This document shows, piece after piece, positions 17,666 to 24,397 of a stretch of DNA of 64,000 bases. How positions within the stretch are numbered: the stretch's first letter is position 1; each line of letters opens with the position of its first letter. A model generated the notes under the pieces. That model made no database searches, was not told where the DNA came from, and saw nothing but the letters and a program-made list of their open reading frames with translations. The translations under genes were made by a program, and so were the position numbers. The stretch comes from Candidatus Saccharimonadota bacterium (lineage in GTDB: Bacteria; Patescibacteriota; Saccharimonadia; Saccharimonadales; Saccharimonadaceae), in the NCBI GenBank assembly GCA_017433855.1, contig JAFRGM010000009.1, forward strand, positions 48,606-112,605, written 5' to 3'.

Positions 17666-18189
17666 TGAAACGTGCTAAACTTTTATGGATGGATTTAGAA
17701 ATGACGGGGCTAGACCCAGAAAAAGACCGCATTGTGGAGGTGGCAGCCATTGCCACAGACTATCAGTTTAACGAAATTGCTCGTTTTACCGCCGCCGTTA
17801 AAGTTCCATCCTCGCTCATGAAAGAGCGCATGGTTGGCGCATTTTGGGAGCACAATCACGCTACGCGTGAGGCGCTCATCGCAGGGAGTCTAGACGGCCA
17901 ACCTATCTCTAATGTAGAAGACGACCTCATGACCTTTATCAAGACTTATTTTGGTAAAGATGTTTATTTGGCCGGTAATTCTATTCACCAAGATCGCAAA
18001 TTTATTGAGCACGAAATGCCGCGCCTCAATCAAATGCTACATTACCGTATGTTGGATGTTTCCGCCTGGAAGATTTATTTTGAAAACGCCCTTGGCAAAA
18101 GATTTATTAAACCCGAGGACCATCGCGCACTCAGTGATATTGAAGGGTCAATCGCGGAGTTAAAATATTATTTAACCTTTATCAAATAG
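17665..18189 (+). CDS. orn: Oligoribonuclease
   Basis: A 174-aa DEDDh 3'-5' exoribonuclease that finishes RNA decay by hydrolysing 2- to 5-mers. The ExoI motif WMDLEMTGLDPEKDRIVEVA, ExoII GNSIHQDRKFI and ExoIII HRALSDIEGSI are all intact, including the catalytic His. It is translationally coupled to argS. Confidence 0.97.
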   Translation: MKRAKLLWMDLEMTGLDPEKDRIVEVAAIATDYQFNEIARFTAAVKVPSSLMKERMVGAFWEHNHATREALIAGSLDGQPISNVEDDLMTFIKTYFGKDVYLAGNSIHQDRKFIEHEMPRLNQMLHYRMLDVSAWKIYFENALGKRFIKPEDHRALSDIEGSIAELKYYLTFIK

Positions 18190-18196
18190 GAGGAGT

Positions 18197-18478
18197 ATGA
18201 ACGTCTCGGCTATTAGTGGCATTGGCGCCTATACAGAATCTCAAGACAAAGACCGTAAACTCTACAAAAAAAATGACCGAGTTTTCTTGGTGGAACATAA
18301 AAACACCATCGAGCTTCGCACCGACCAAGAGCTCAAAAACCTTCTCACTGAAAAATACGAATCAGTCATGGAATCGCGTTATTTTGGCCGTGGTGGTATC
18401 GAAATTGTATTAGCTGGATATCAACTCTCTGATGATGAGCTTGCAGACCTTGTTCGTTTAAGCTATAATCTGAGCTAA
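18197..18478 (+). CDS. MmcQ/YjbR-like small protein (putative)
   Basis: A 93-aa protein 8 nt after orn, with AGGAGG just upstream. The end, IVLAGYQLSDDELADLVRLSYNLS, resembles the C-terminus of MmcQ/YjbR-fold proteins (a CyaY-like fold proposed to bind DNA). The N-terminal half is not diagnostic. The function is unknown. Confidence 0.6.
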   Translation: MNVSAISGIGAYTESQDKDRKLYKKNDRVFLVEHKNTIELRTDQELKNLLTEKYESVMESRYFGRGGIEIVLAGYQLSDDELADLVRLSYNLS

Positions 18479-18491
18479 TTTGAATAACCCC

Positions 18492-18520
18492 TTGCCAACA
18501 GACATTATCTGTGATATAAT
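18492..18520 (+). promoter_or_regulatory. rpsU promoter
   Basis: TTGCCA, a 17-nt spacer, then TATAAT. The ATG lies 10 nt after the -10, so the leader is only about 3 nt long. Confidence 0.7.
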
Positions 18521-18529
18521 GTATTTAAT

Positions 18530-18748
18530 ATGGCTATTAAAGTTACTAGAAAAGATCAGGGCGAGGCAAACGAGAATATTATCCGCCGTTTCAATCGCAA
18601 AGTCCTCCAGAGCGGTATTATGCCTCTCAAGAAGTCGCAAATGCGTTTTTCTAAGCCTATTTCCAAGCGTGAACGTCGTTTGAAAGCAATCATTCGCGAA
18701 GCTCGCAAGGCAGAGAAAACCGAACGTATCAAGTTAGGACTCAAATAG
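18530..18748 (+). CDS. rpsU: Ribosomal protein bS21
   Basis: A 72-aa, strongly basic 30S protein that sits near the anti-Shine-Dalgarno region of 16S rRNA. The order of features is typical: a short N-terminal strand, the FNRKVLQSGIM helix, then a Lys/Arg-rich tail (KPISKRERRLKAIIREARK). It has its own promoter and a terminator directly after. Confidence 0.9.
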   Translation: MAIKVTRKDQGEANENIIRRFNRKVLQSGIMPLKKSQMRFSKPISKRERRLKAIIREARKAEKTERIKLGLK

Positions 18749-18750
18749 TT

Positions 18751-18776
18751 AAATCCCCTCAACTGAGGGGATTTTT
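18751..18776 (+). terminator. rpsU terminator
   Basis: AAATCCCCTC-AACT-GAGGGGATTTTT. Confidence 0.9.
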
Positions 18777-18805
18777 CATGGTATAATTGTATCAAAGGAG
18801 ACTAT

Positions 18806-19411
18806 ATGATTATTTTATTTGGTTTGGCGGGTTCCGGTAAGGGTACACAGGCAAAAGCGTTGTCCGAAATATTTGGCTGGCGCTGGATTAACACTGGCCA
18901 AATCATTCGTGACAGCGGCAAATGGAACACCCTCATAGATAATGGCAACATGATCCCAGATGCAGACGTCACGGCCCTACTTGAAAAAGAACTAGATTTG
19001 ACCGACGCCGAAGGTTACGACGTTGTTTTGGATGGCTATCCACGCACTGCAGCGCAAGCTGAGTGGATTATTAACCGCGAAAAGAGCCGCATTGATGGCG
19101 CCATTATGTTAGATGTACCTAAAGAGGAGCTTTTGAACCGTCTATATCTTCGTGCCAAACTTAATGGCCGCATTGACGACCAAGCGAAAGAGTCCATTGA
19201 ACGTCGCTTTAACCTTTTTGAACAAAATATTTATTCAATCTTGCCTCTGTTTGAAGCCAAGAATATCCCAATTGTACACGTGGACGGTACTGGTGAACAA
19301 GGCGAAGTCACAGATCGTCTTTGTGACGTGGTTAAGAGTCTCTATCCCGCCGCTACCGAGCAAGACGACGACGTTAACGGTGGCGAGATTGAGAAGAGTT
19401 ACGGAGAATAA
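18806..19411 (+). CDS. adk: Adenylate kinase
   Basis: A 201-aa enzyme converting ATP + AMP to 2 ADP. The P-loop is FGLAGSGKGTQ, INTGQIIRD is the AMP site, VVLDGYPRTAAQ is the adenylate kinase signature, and the lid region is short with no zinc cysteines (RAKLNGRIDD). AAAGGAG precedes the ATG and TATAAT lies at 18782-18787. It is followed 1 nt later by map, a pair often adjacent in ribosomal gene clusters. Confidence 0.93.
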   Translation: MIILFGLAGSGKGTQAKALSEIFGWRWINTGQIIRDSGKWNTLIDNGNMIPDADVTALLEKELDLTDAEGYDVVLDGYPRTAAQAEWIINREKSRIDGAIMLDVPKEELLNRLYLRAKLNGRIDDQAKESIERRFNLFEQNIYSILPLFEAKNIPIVHVDGTGEQGEVTDRLCDVVKSLYPAATEQDDDVNGGEIEKSYGE

Positions 19412-19412
19412 T

Positions 19413-20189
19413 ATGCTAAACATCAATAATACTACACCAGCCAAAATGCAAGAAAAAATCACCGCCATGCGTGAAGGCGGCAAGATTCTCGGCAATTTAT
19501 TGCGCGACCTTAAAGCCTACGTCAAGCCAGGTATGACTGGCAAGGAAATCGACGCTTGGGTGCGTAACGAAATTATAAAACGTGGAGCTCAAGTTGCTTA
19601 CGACATGCTAGACGAGGAGTTTCCTGGCGCCATCTGCATCTCTGTCAACGACGAACTTGTCCATGGTGCCCCCAAAGACGAACCCCTCGAAAAGGGCGAC
19701 AAGGTTAGCTTCGACCTAGATATTTACTATAAAGGTTACTTTACTGACTCCGCGTTTACTATGTTGGTTGGTGATGAGGGGTCTCCAGCCGTCAAAAAGA
19801 TGATTTCTGTCACCGAATCATCAATGTGGGAGGGAATTGAACAAGTTAAACCCGGTGCAGCGATTGGTACTATCGGCGCCGCCGTCGAGAAAGTCTTGCG
19901 GCAGGGTCACCTTGGTGTCATCGAAAACTACGTTGGTCATGGTATTGATCTAGAAATGCACGACGAGCCAGAGGTTCCCAATTACGGTAGAAAAGGCCAC
20001 GGCTACAAATTAGTAGAAGGCGACACAATTTGTATCGAACCAATGTCTTGTCTCGGCAAGCCTGCTAATCACATCGAGGGGGACGATAACTGGACCGTCA
20101 AAATGAATGACGGCTCCATTGGCTGCCACTGCGAGCACACGATTTTAGTCACTCACGACGGTTACGAAGTTTTAACCTTGCCAGACTAA
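19413..20189 (+). CDS. map: Methionine aminopeptidase, type I
   Basis: A 258-aa metalloprotease removing N-terminal Met from nascent proteins. Metal ligands are visible as Asp in FDLDIYYKGYFTDSAF, His in GHGIDLEMHDEP, and Glu in CIEPMS and CHCEHT. The ATG at 19413 is chosen over longer readings because GGAG lies 6 nt upstream and it follows the adk stop directly. Confidence 0.96.
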   Translation: MLNINNTTPAKMQEKITAMREGGKILGNLLRDLKAYVKPGMTGKEIDAWVRNEIIKRGAQVAYDMLDEEFPGAICISVNDELVHGAPKDEPLEKGDKVSFDLDIYYKGYFTDSAFTMLVGDEGSPAVKKMISVTESSMWEGIEQVKPGAAIGTIGAAVEKVLRQGHLGVIENYVGHGIDLEMHDEPEVPNYGRKGHGYKLVEGDTICIEPMSCLGKPANHIEGDDNWTVKMNDGSIGCHCEHTILVTHDGYEVLTLPD

Positions 20190-20201
20190 AAATTTTTGTG
20201 A

Positions 20202-20207
20202 TATAAT
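20202..20207 (+). promoter_or_regulatory. -10 box of leaderless ftsA
   Basis: TATAAT abuts an ATG at 20208 but is exactly 7 nt before the ATG at 20214, which is therefore the likely transcription and translation start. Confidence 0.65.
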
Positions 20208-20213
20208 ATGCTT

Positions 20214-21449
20214 ATGGATAACGACAAACGTTTTGTCACTGGTATTGATGTCGGCACTGAAAACGTCCGTGCCATTATCGCCACCGTTTCTAAAGATGGC
20301 GCTGTAGCAATTGTTGGTTTTAATGAAGGTAAATCAGCCGGCATGCGTAAAGGTGTTCCGGCCAACCTCACTGGTCCAGCAAGTTCTATCGATCAAATGC
20401 TTGGTGAGGCAGAGCGCATGGGTGGCTACGAAGTCCGCAGCGCCTATGTGTCTATTGGTGGTTCGCAGATTCTTTCTACTCGCACAGAAGGCATGATTGC
20501 CGTTGGCACCGTAGAACACGAGATCAACTTAGACGACCTAGATCGTGTCGAAAACGTCGCCGTTTCTGGTCGAATTCCAGCCAACCGTGATGTTCTGGAT
20601 GTCATTCCGCTTGAGTACGCCCTAGACGGCCAGGGTGGCATTAAAGACCCTATCGGTATGTCTGGTGCTCGCCTTGAGATGCGCGCCAATGTTATTTCTG
20701 CACTCACTCCTAACTGTGAAAATCTTAAAAAAGCTACACTCGCCGCCGATGTTAAGTCTGAACGTCTTATACCTAGCGTGGTCGCAGCGGCCAAAGCCGT
20801 TCTGACCGACCGCCAAAAAGAAAACGGCGTAGCCGTCATAGATATGGGCGCCGCTACAACCTCCGTCGCTGTCTACGAGGAAGGTGATTTACAATATGTG
20901 GGAGTAGTGCCGGCTGGCTCCAACCATATTACCAACGATCTTGCTATTGTTCTCGCTATCGACCCCGAAATGGCAGAAGAAATTAAAACTAGATTTGTGA
21001 CAGGCGATTTTCATTCCGAAAAATCACCCGTCATCAAAATTGGCAGAGAAGGCAAAAATGAGCGTGCTTTTGATCGCAAAGAAGTCGACGAAGTTGTTAA
21101 AGCTCGGCTTGAGGAAATTTTTGGTGAAATCCGCAAAAAACTCATGGCCGCCCGCTACGACCAGCGTCTACCAGAGGGCATTATCTTAACTGGTGGTGGC
21201 GCCAAAATGCGCGATATCGAACTCTTTGCCAAAGAGTGCCTAGAAGCCTCTATTAAAATTGGTGTACCACAAAATCTTGGCGGCGTCTCCGAATCTATCG
21301 AGAAGCCAGAGTTTGCCACGGCTGTCGGCTTGGCTCTCCTTGCCGCAGAACAAGAATCCGCTGCCCCAGCCTCCAACAAAAAGTCCCTCAAACTTAAAAA
21401 ACCTTCAGAGAAGCAAAACTTCCTTCAAAAAATCTTCTCTAAATTTTAG
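20214..21449 (+). CDS. ftsA: Cell division protein FtsA
   Basis: A 411-aa actin-like ATPase that tethers FtsZ to the membrane. It has phosphate-loop and adenosine motifs (TGIDVGTENVRAIIATV, AVIDMGAATTSVAV, GIILTGGGAKM), an SHS2-like insertion, and a C-terminal amphipathic tail (KQNFLQKIFSKF) typical of the FtsA membrane-targeting sequence. I prefer the start MDNDKRF over the ATG two codons earlier because the -10 box ends at 20207. ftsZ follows after 57 nt with its own signals. Confidence 0.93.
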   Translation: MDNDKRFVTGIDVGTENVRAIIATVSKDGAVAIVGFNEGKSAGMRKGVPANLTGPASSIDQMLGEAERMGGYEVRSAYVSIGGSQILSTRTEGMIAVGTVEHEINLDDLDRVENVAVSGRIPANRDVLDVIPLEYALDGQGGIKDPIGMSGARLEMRANVISALTPNCENLKKATLAADVKSERLIPSVVAAAKAVLTDRQKENGVAVIDMGAATTSVAVYEEGDLQYVGVVPAGSNHITNDLAIVLAIDPEMAEEIKTRFVTGDFHSEKSPVIKIGREGKNERAFDRKEVDEVVKARLEEIFGEIRKKLMAARYDQRLPEGIILTGGGAKMRDIELFAKECLEASIKIGVPQNLGGVSESIEKPEFATAVGLALLAAEQESAAPASNKKSLKLKKPSEKQNFLQKIFSKF

Positions 21450-21459
21450 GCTTGTCATT

Positions 21460-21500
21460 TCCTCGCTTTAGGTGTATATTAAAGATATAGAAAGCGAGGA
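21460..21500. promoter_or_regulatory. Perfect 10-bp inverted repeat around the ftsZ promoter/RBS
   Basis: TCCTCGCTTT (21460-21469) and AAAGCGAGGA (21491-21500) are exact reverse complements separated by 21 bp containing TATATT- and GATATAG-type -10 candidates. The right arm holds the GAGGA ribosome binding site of ftsZ. It could be an operator, or an RNA hairpin hiding the RBS in read-through transcripts from ftsA. Confidence 0.6.
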
Positions 21501-21506
21501 ATTATC

Positions 21507-22661
21507 ATGCCAGAAATTAAACCGACAGAGGTGGAAAGCAAAGCCAGTATTAAAGTTGTAGGAGTCGGCGGTGCCGGCGGTTCAGCAGTTGAGCGCATGA
21601 AAGAAGTTGGCCTTTCTGGTGTGGAGTTTGTTGCTATCAATACTGACGCTCAAGACCTCCACCACTCTACTGCCGACGTTAAGGTTCATATTGGTAAGGG
21701 CCTCGGTGCCGGTGGCGACCCAGAAAAAGGTCGTGAGGCCGCAGAAGAAAGCAGGGAAGATATCGACAAAGCCCTTGATGGTGCTGATATGGTCTTTATT
21801 ACGCTCGGTGCAGGTGGCGGTACTGGTTCTGGTGCTGGTCCTATCGTTGCCGAAGAGTCTCGCAAGAAAGATATCCTCACCGTGGGTGTTGCCACTAAGC
21901 CATTCACTTTTGAAGGGTCTCGTCGTCGCGCCAATGCAGACCTCGCCATTGATAAGCTCGCTCGCCAGGTTGACGCGCTCATCACCATCCCCAATGACCG
22001 CCTCTTGCAAACTATAGATCCTCGCACTCCACTTAATGAAGCTTTCAAAATTGCCGATGACGTTTTACGTCAAGGCGTTCAAGGTATTTCTGAGCTTATT
22101 ACCGAGCACTCATTAATCAACCTAGACTTTGCCGATGTTAAAGCCATCATGAAAAATGCTGGCTCGGCCCTTATGGGTATCGGCCGTGCTTCTGGCGAAA
22201 ACCGTGCTGTCTTGGCTGCACAGCAAGCCGTAGAGTCGCCCCTTATCGAAGTTAAAATTGAAGGCGCACGTGGTGTATTGTTCTCAGTAGCAGGTGGTTA
22301 CGATATGTCTATGAGTGAAGTCCAAGAAGCTGCTGAAGTTATCACCGGTGCAGTTTCTCCAGATGCCAACATCATCTTTGGCGCCTCCATTCGCCAAGAA
22401 TTAGAAGATGAAATCATCGTCACTGTTGTTGCTACGGGCTTTGATTCGGACTACTACAATGAACCAGCCCCAGTAGAAGAAGAACCCACCAAACCTTCCA
22501 AGCCATCTACTGATGCTAAAGATTTCGCCGTAGAAAATAAATCTAATATGTGGGACTCCATTAAATCTGCCCCCACGCCAGAAGAACCAACTATGAATGA
22601 TGACGAGATGGATGTTCCGCCATCTCTCCGCGATAGACTTCGCAAGAAGAAAAAAGATTAA
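21507..22661 (+). CDS. ftsZ: Cell division protein FtsZ
   Basis: A 384-aa tubulin-like GTPase that forms the Z ring. The G-box GAGGGTGSGAGP, the N-terminal VVGVGGAGGSAVERM, and the T7-loop region NLDFADVKAIM are intact. A disordered linker (about 325-370) ends in VPPSLRDRLRKKKKD, which replaces the usual conserved C-terminal peptide with a basic tail. GAGGA precedes the ATG. Confidence 0.98.
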   Translation: MPEIKPTEVESKASIKVVGVGGAGGSAVERMKEVGLSGVEFVAINTDAQDLHHSTADVKVHIGKGLGAGGDPEKGREAAEESREDIDKALDGADMVFITLGAGGGTGSGAGPIVAEESRKKDILTVGVATKPFTFEGSRRRANADLAIDKLARQVDALITIPNDRLLQTIDPRTPLNEAFKIADDVLRQGVQGISELITEHSLINLDFADVKAIMKNAGSALMGIGRASGENRAVLAAQQAVESPLIEVKIEGARGVLFSVAGGYDMSMSEVQEAAEVITGAVSPDANIIFGASIRQELEDEIIVTVVATGFDSDYYNEPAPVEEEPTKPSKPSTDAKDFAVENKSNMWDSIKSAPTPEEPTMNDDEMDVPPSLRDRLRKKKKD

Positions 22662-22672
22662 AAGGAGGTGGC

Positions 22673-23128
22673 ATGGACCATAAATTTCGTATCGGTGACA
22701 GCAAGGTCTTAGAAAGTCGCGAGGCCATGGATGGCACCATGATTCGCCGTCGCCGCGAAGCAGCAGATGGCCGTCGTTTTACTACTTATGAACGTATCGA
22801 AATGCCACCACTTACCGTTACTAAACGTAGCGGCAACAAAGAAATCTACGATCGCGATAAACTGCTGCTTGCAGTTAAACGCAGCGTCGGTAAGTTTTTT
22901 AACTCAGAATTAGAAATTGAAGATGTCGTTACGCGCGCCTCAGACAAACTCTATTCTCTTGGTACCGACCAAATTACATCTAAGCAAATCGGCGAAGCCG
23001 TCCTAGATGTTCTAGTAGATACTAATGAAGTCGCCTACGTTCGCTTTGCATCTGTTTTTCGTGAATTCAAAACTCTCGAAGATTTTGAAAACATTTTGAA
23101 GGAGCAGAAGAAAAAGAAATGCGCGTAG
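22673..23128 (+). CDS. nrdR: NrdR-like regulator lacking the zinc-ribbon cysteines
   Basis: NrdR is an ATP/dATP-sensing repressor of ribonucleotide reductase genes. This 151-aa copy keeps RRRRE..GRRFTTYERIE and a full ATP-cone (VTKRSGNKEIYDRDKLL to about residue 135). The four cysteines of the N-terminal zinc ribbon are gone: the usual CPFC is HKFR, and the second CxxC is AAD. AAAGGAGGTGGC precedes the ATG. It overlaps the next gene by 10 nt. DNA binding may be altered or lost. Confidence 0.85.
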   Translation: MDHKFRIGDSKVLESREAMDGTMIRRRREAADGRRFTTYERIEMPPLTVTKRSGNKEIYDRDKLLLAVKRSVGKFFNSELEIEDVVTRASDKLYSLGTDQITSKQIGEAVLDVLVDTNEVAYVRFASVFREFKTLEDFENILKEQKKKKCA

Positions 23129-23373
23129 TTTGTGTTTATCGTGATAATCAAGATTACACACGGTCCGTTACGGACTGGATGGAAAATTTTTATCGCCAAA
23201 CCGGCCACCAAATTGAATCTATGGACCCAGACGAAAACACTAATTTCTGTGAAACCTACGGCATCGTAGAATATCCCACTATTCTTGCCCTAGACAACCA
23301 AGGTTCAGTTCGCGAGATGTGGCGCGGCCGCGACTTACCGCTCATCAACGAAGTGTTATATTATGTTATTTAG
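23119..23373 (+). CDS. Thioredoxin-fold protein without CxxC
   Basis: An 84-aa protein overlapping nrdR. The fold is suggested by VVCVYRDNQDYTRSVTDWM, YGIVEYPTILALD (the cis-Pro loop) and a final GRDLPL turn. There is no CxxC, so redox catalysis is unlikely. The function is unknown; a binding or scaffold role is possible. Confidence 0.6.
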   Translation: MRVVCVYRDNQDYTRSVTDWMENFYRQTGHQIESMDPDENTNFCETYGIVEYPTILALDNQGSVREMWRGRDLPLINEVLYYVI

Positions 23374-23410
23374 CTAGTCTTTGCAATGGACTTTTAAAAT
23401 AAAATGAAAA

Positions 23411-23436
23411 AACGGAGCCGGATGGCCCCGTTTTTT
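23411..23436 (+). terminator. Intrinsic terminator after the nrdR operon
   Basis: ACGGAGCC-GGAT-GGCCCCGT followed by TTTTT; one mismatch in the stem. Confidence 0.85.
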
Positions 23437-23477
23437 GCCCCCTCTTTAGAATGATTTATAAGCCAACTTTTCTGTGC

Positions 23478-23483
23478 TATAAT
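23478..23483 (+). promoter_or_regulatory. -10 box of leaderless mscS-like gene
   Basis: TGC-TATAAT; the ATG at 23490 is 7 nt downstream. Confidence 0.7.
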
Positions 23484-23489
23484 ATAACC

Positions 23490-24170
23490 ATGAGCATTAA
23501 ATCGGGTAAAGGTTTATCGGAAAAACGGCGCAAAACTTATTTGCGTATGTTGCGCAGTATCGTGTTTGCAGCCATTATTATTATTGTTGTTCTGATTGTC
23601 CTACAATTGTTTGGTGTTAATGTTTCTTCCATGCTCGCCGGTGTCGGCATTGCGTCCATCATTATTGGTTTTGCCTTGCAAGATGCCATGAAAGACGTTT
23701 TTCGTGGCCTCGAAATTGTTTCGGATAACTACTATGACATCGGCGATGTCATCAAATTTGGCGACAATTTTGGGCAAGTCCTATCTATCAATCTCCGCAC
23801 CACCAAAATACAAGACATCAACTCCATGAATATTGTATCTATCGCAAATCGTGACATCGATAAAGTTGAGGTGTCTACCGGCTACATTTATCTCAGTGTG
23901 CCTTTGCCACTGCGCCTGAAGCCGGCCGCCGCAGAGCTAATCATGAAAGATATCGTAGAGCATATTCAAATCAATCCAAATGTCACTACGGTAGAGAACC
24001 AAGGCGTCACGGACATTACCAATTCATCTTTAAATTATCAATTGCAGATTACTTGCGAACCTATGAAGCAATTGTCCGTTCGTCGCGCCTGTCTCGATGA
24101 AATCGTCGCCACCCTTGCCGCCAAAAAGATTCTATTGCCATACAATCAAATAGACATTCATAATAAATAG
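23490..24170 (+). CDS. Small mechanosensitive channel, MscS family
   Basis: A 226-aa protein. A first membrane helix lies at about residues 20-42 and the pore helix is GVGIASIIIGFALQDAMKD, followed by the MscS beta domain (FGDNFGQVLSINLRTTKIQD, IVSIANRDI). It is shorter than E. coli MscS, with no room for the usual first two helices. It releases solutes under hypo-osmotic shock. The start is set by the -10 box; a longer reading to 23451 overlaps the promoter. Confidence 0.9.
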   Translation: MSIKSGKGLSEKRRKTYLRMLRSIVFAAIIIIVVLIVLQLFGVNVSSMLAGVGIASIIIGFALQDAMKDVFRGLEIVSDNYYDIGDVIKFGDNFGQVLSINLRTTKIQDINSMNIVSIANRDIDKVEVSTGYIYLSVPLPLRLKPAAAELIMKDIVEHIQINPNVTTVENQGVTDITNSSLNYQLQITCEPMKQLSVRRACLDEIVATLAAKKILLPYNQIDIHNK

Positions 24171-24199
24171 TTTATCTCGCCCAAATAGTCAAAATATGC

Positions 24200-24205
24200 T
24201 ATAAT
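24200..24205 (+). promoter_or_regulatory. -10 box of the T-box/ileS transcript
   Basis: TGC-TATAAT, placing the transcript start near 24212, at the 5' edge of the T-box RNA. Confidence 0.65.
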
Positions 24206-24211
24206 AAATAA

Positions 24212-24382
24212 AAGCGTTTGAGCAGCCATCACCTGCAAGCTGACGGAAGAACAGGGAACTATCCCTAATTAGACCCGTCCGTGAATCCGCGTAAGAGATC
24301 AATTAAGTGCTGAGTTTAGCTCAGAAATTGGATGGTACCACCCTCAAAAGAGAGTTCCAATGGTTAAACCATTGGATTTTTT
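24212..24382 (+). ncRNA. T-box riboswitch (Ile), short stem I, with terminator
   Basis: The RNA has a minimal stem I: CAGC (24223-24226) and GCTG (24239-24242) close a loop with ATC (24228-24230), an Ile codon, as specifier. Stem II (GACGG/CCGTC with inner AGGGA/TCCCT) and a stem III (CTGAG/CTCAG) follow. Then ATTGGATGGTACCACCC, containing the T-box, is positioned to pair with TCCAAT as the antiterminator. The competing terminator is CCAATGG-TTAAA-CCATTGG plus T6 (24357-24382). Uncharged tRNA-Ile should raise ileS expression. Confidence 0.85.
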
Positions 24383-24397
24383 AATAAAGGAGAAAAT

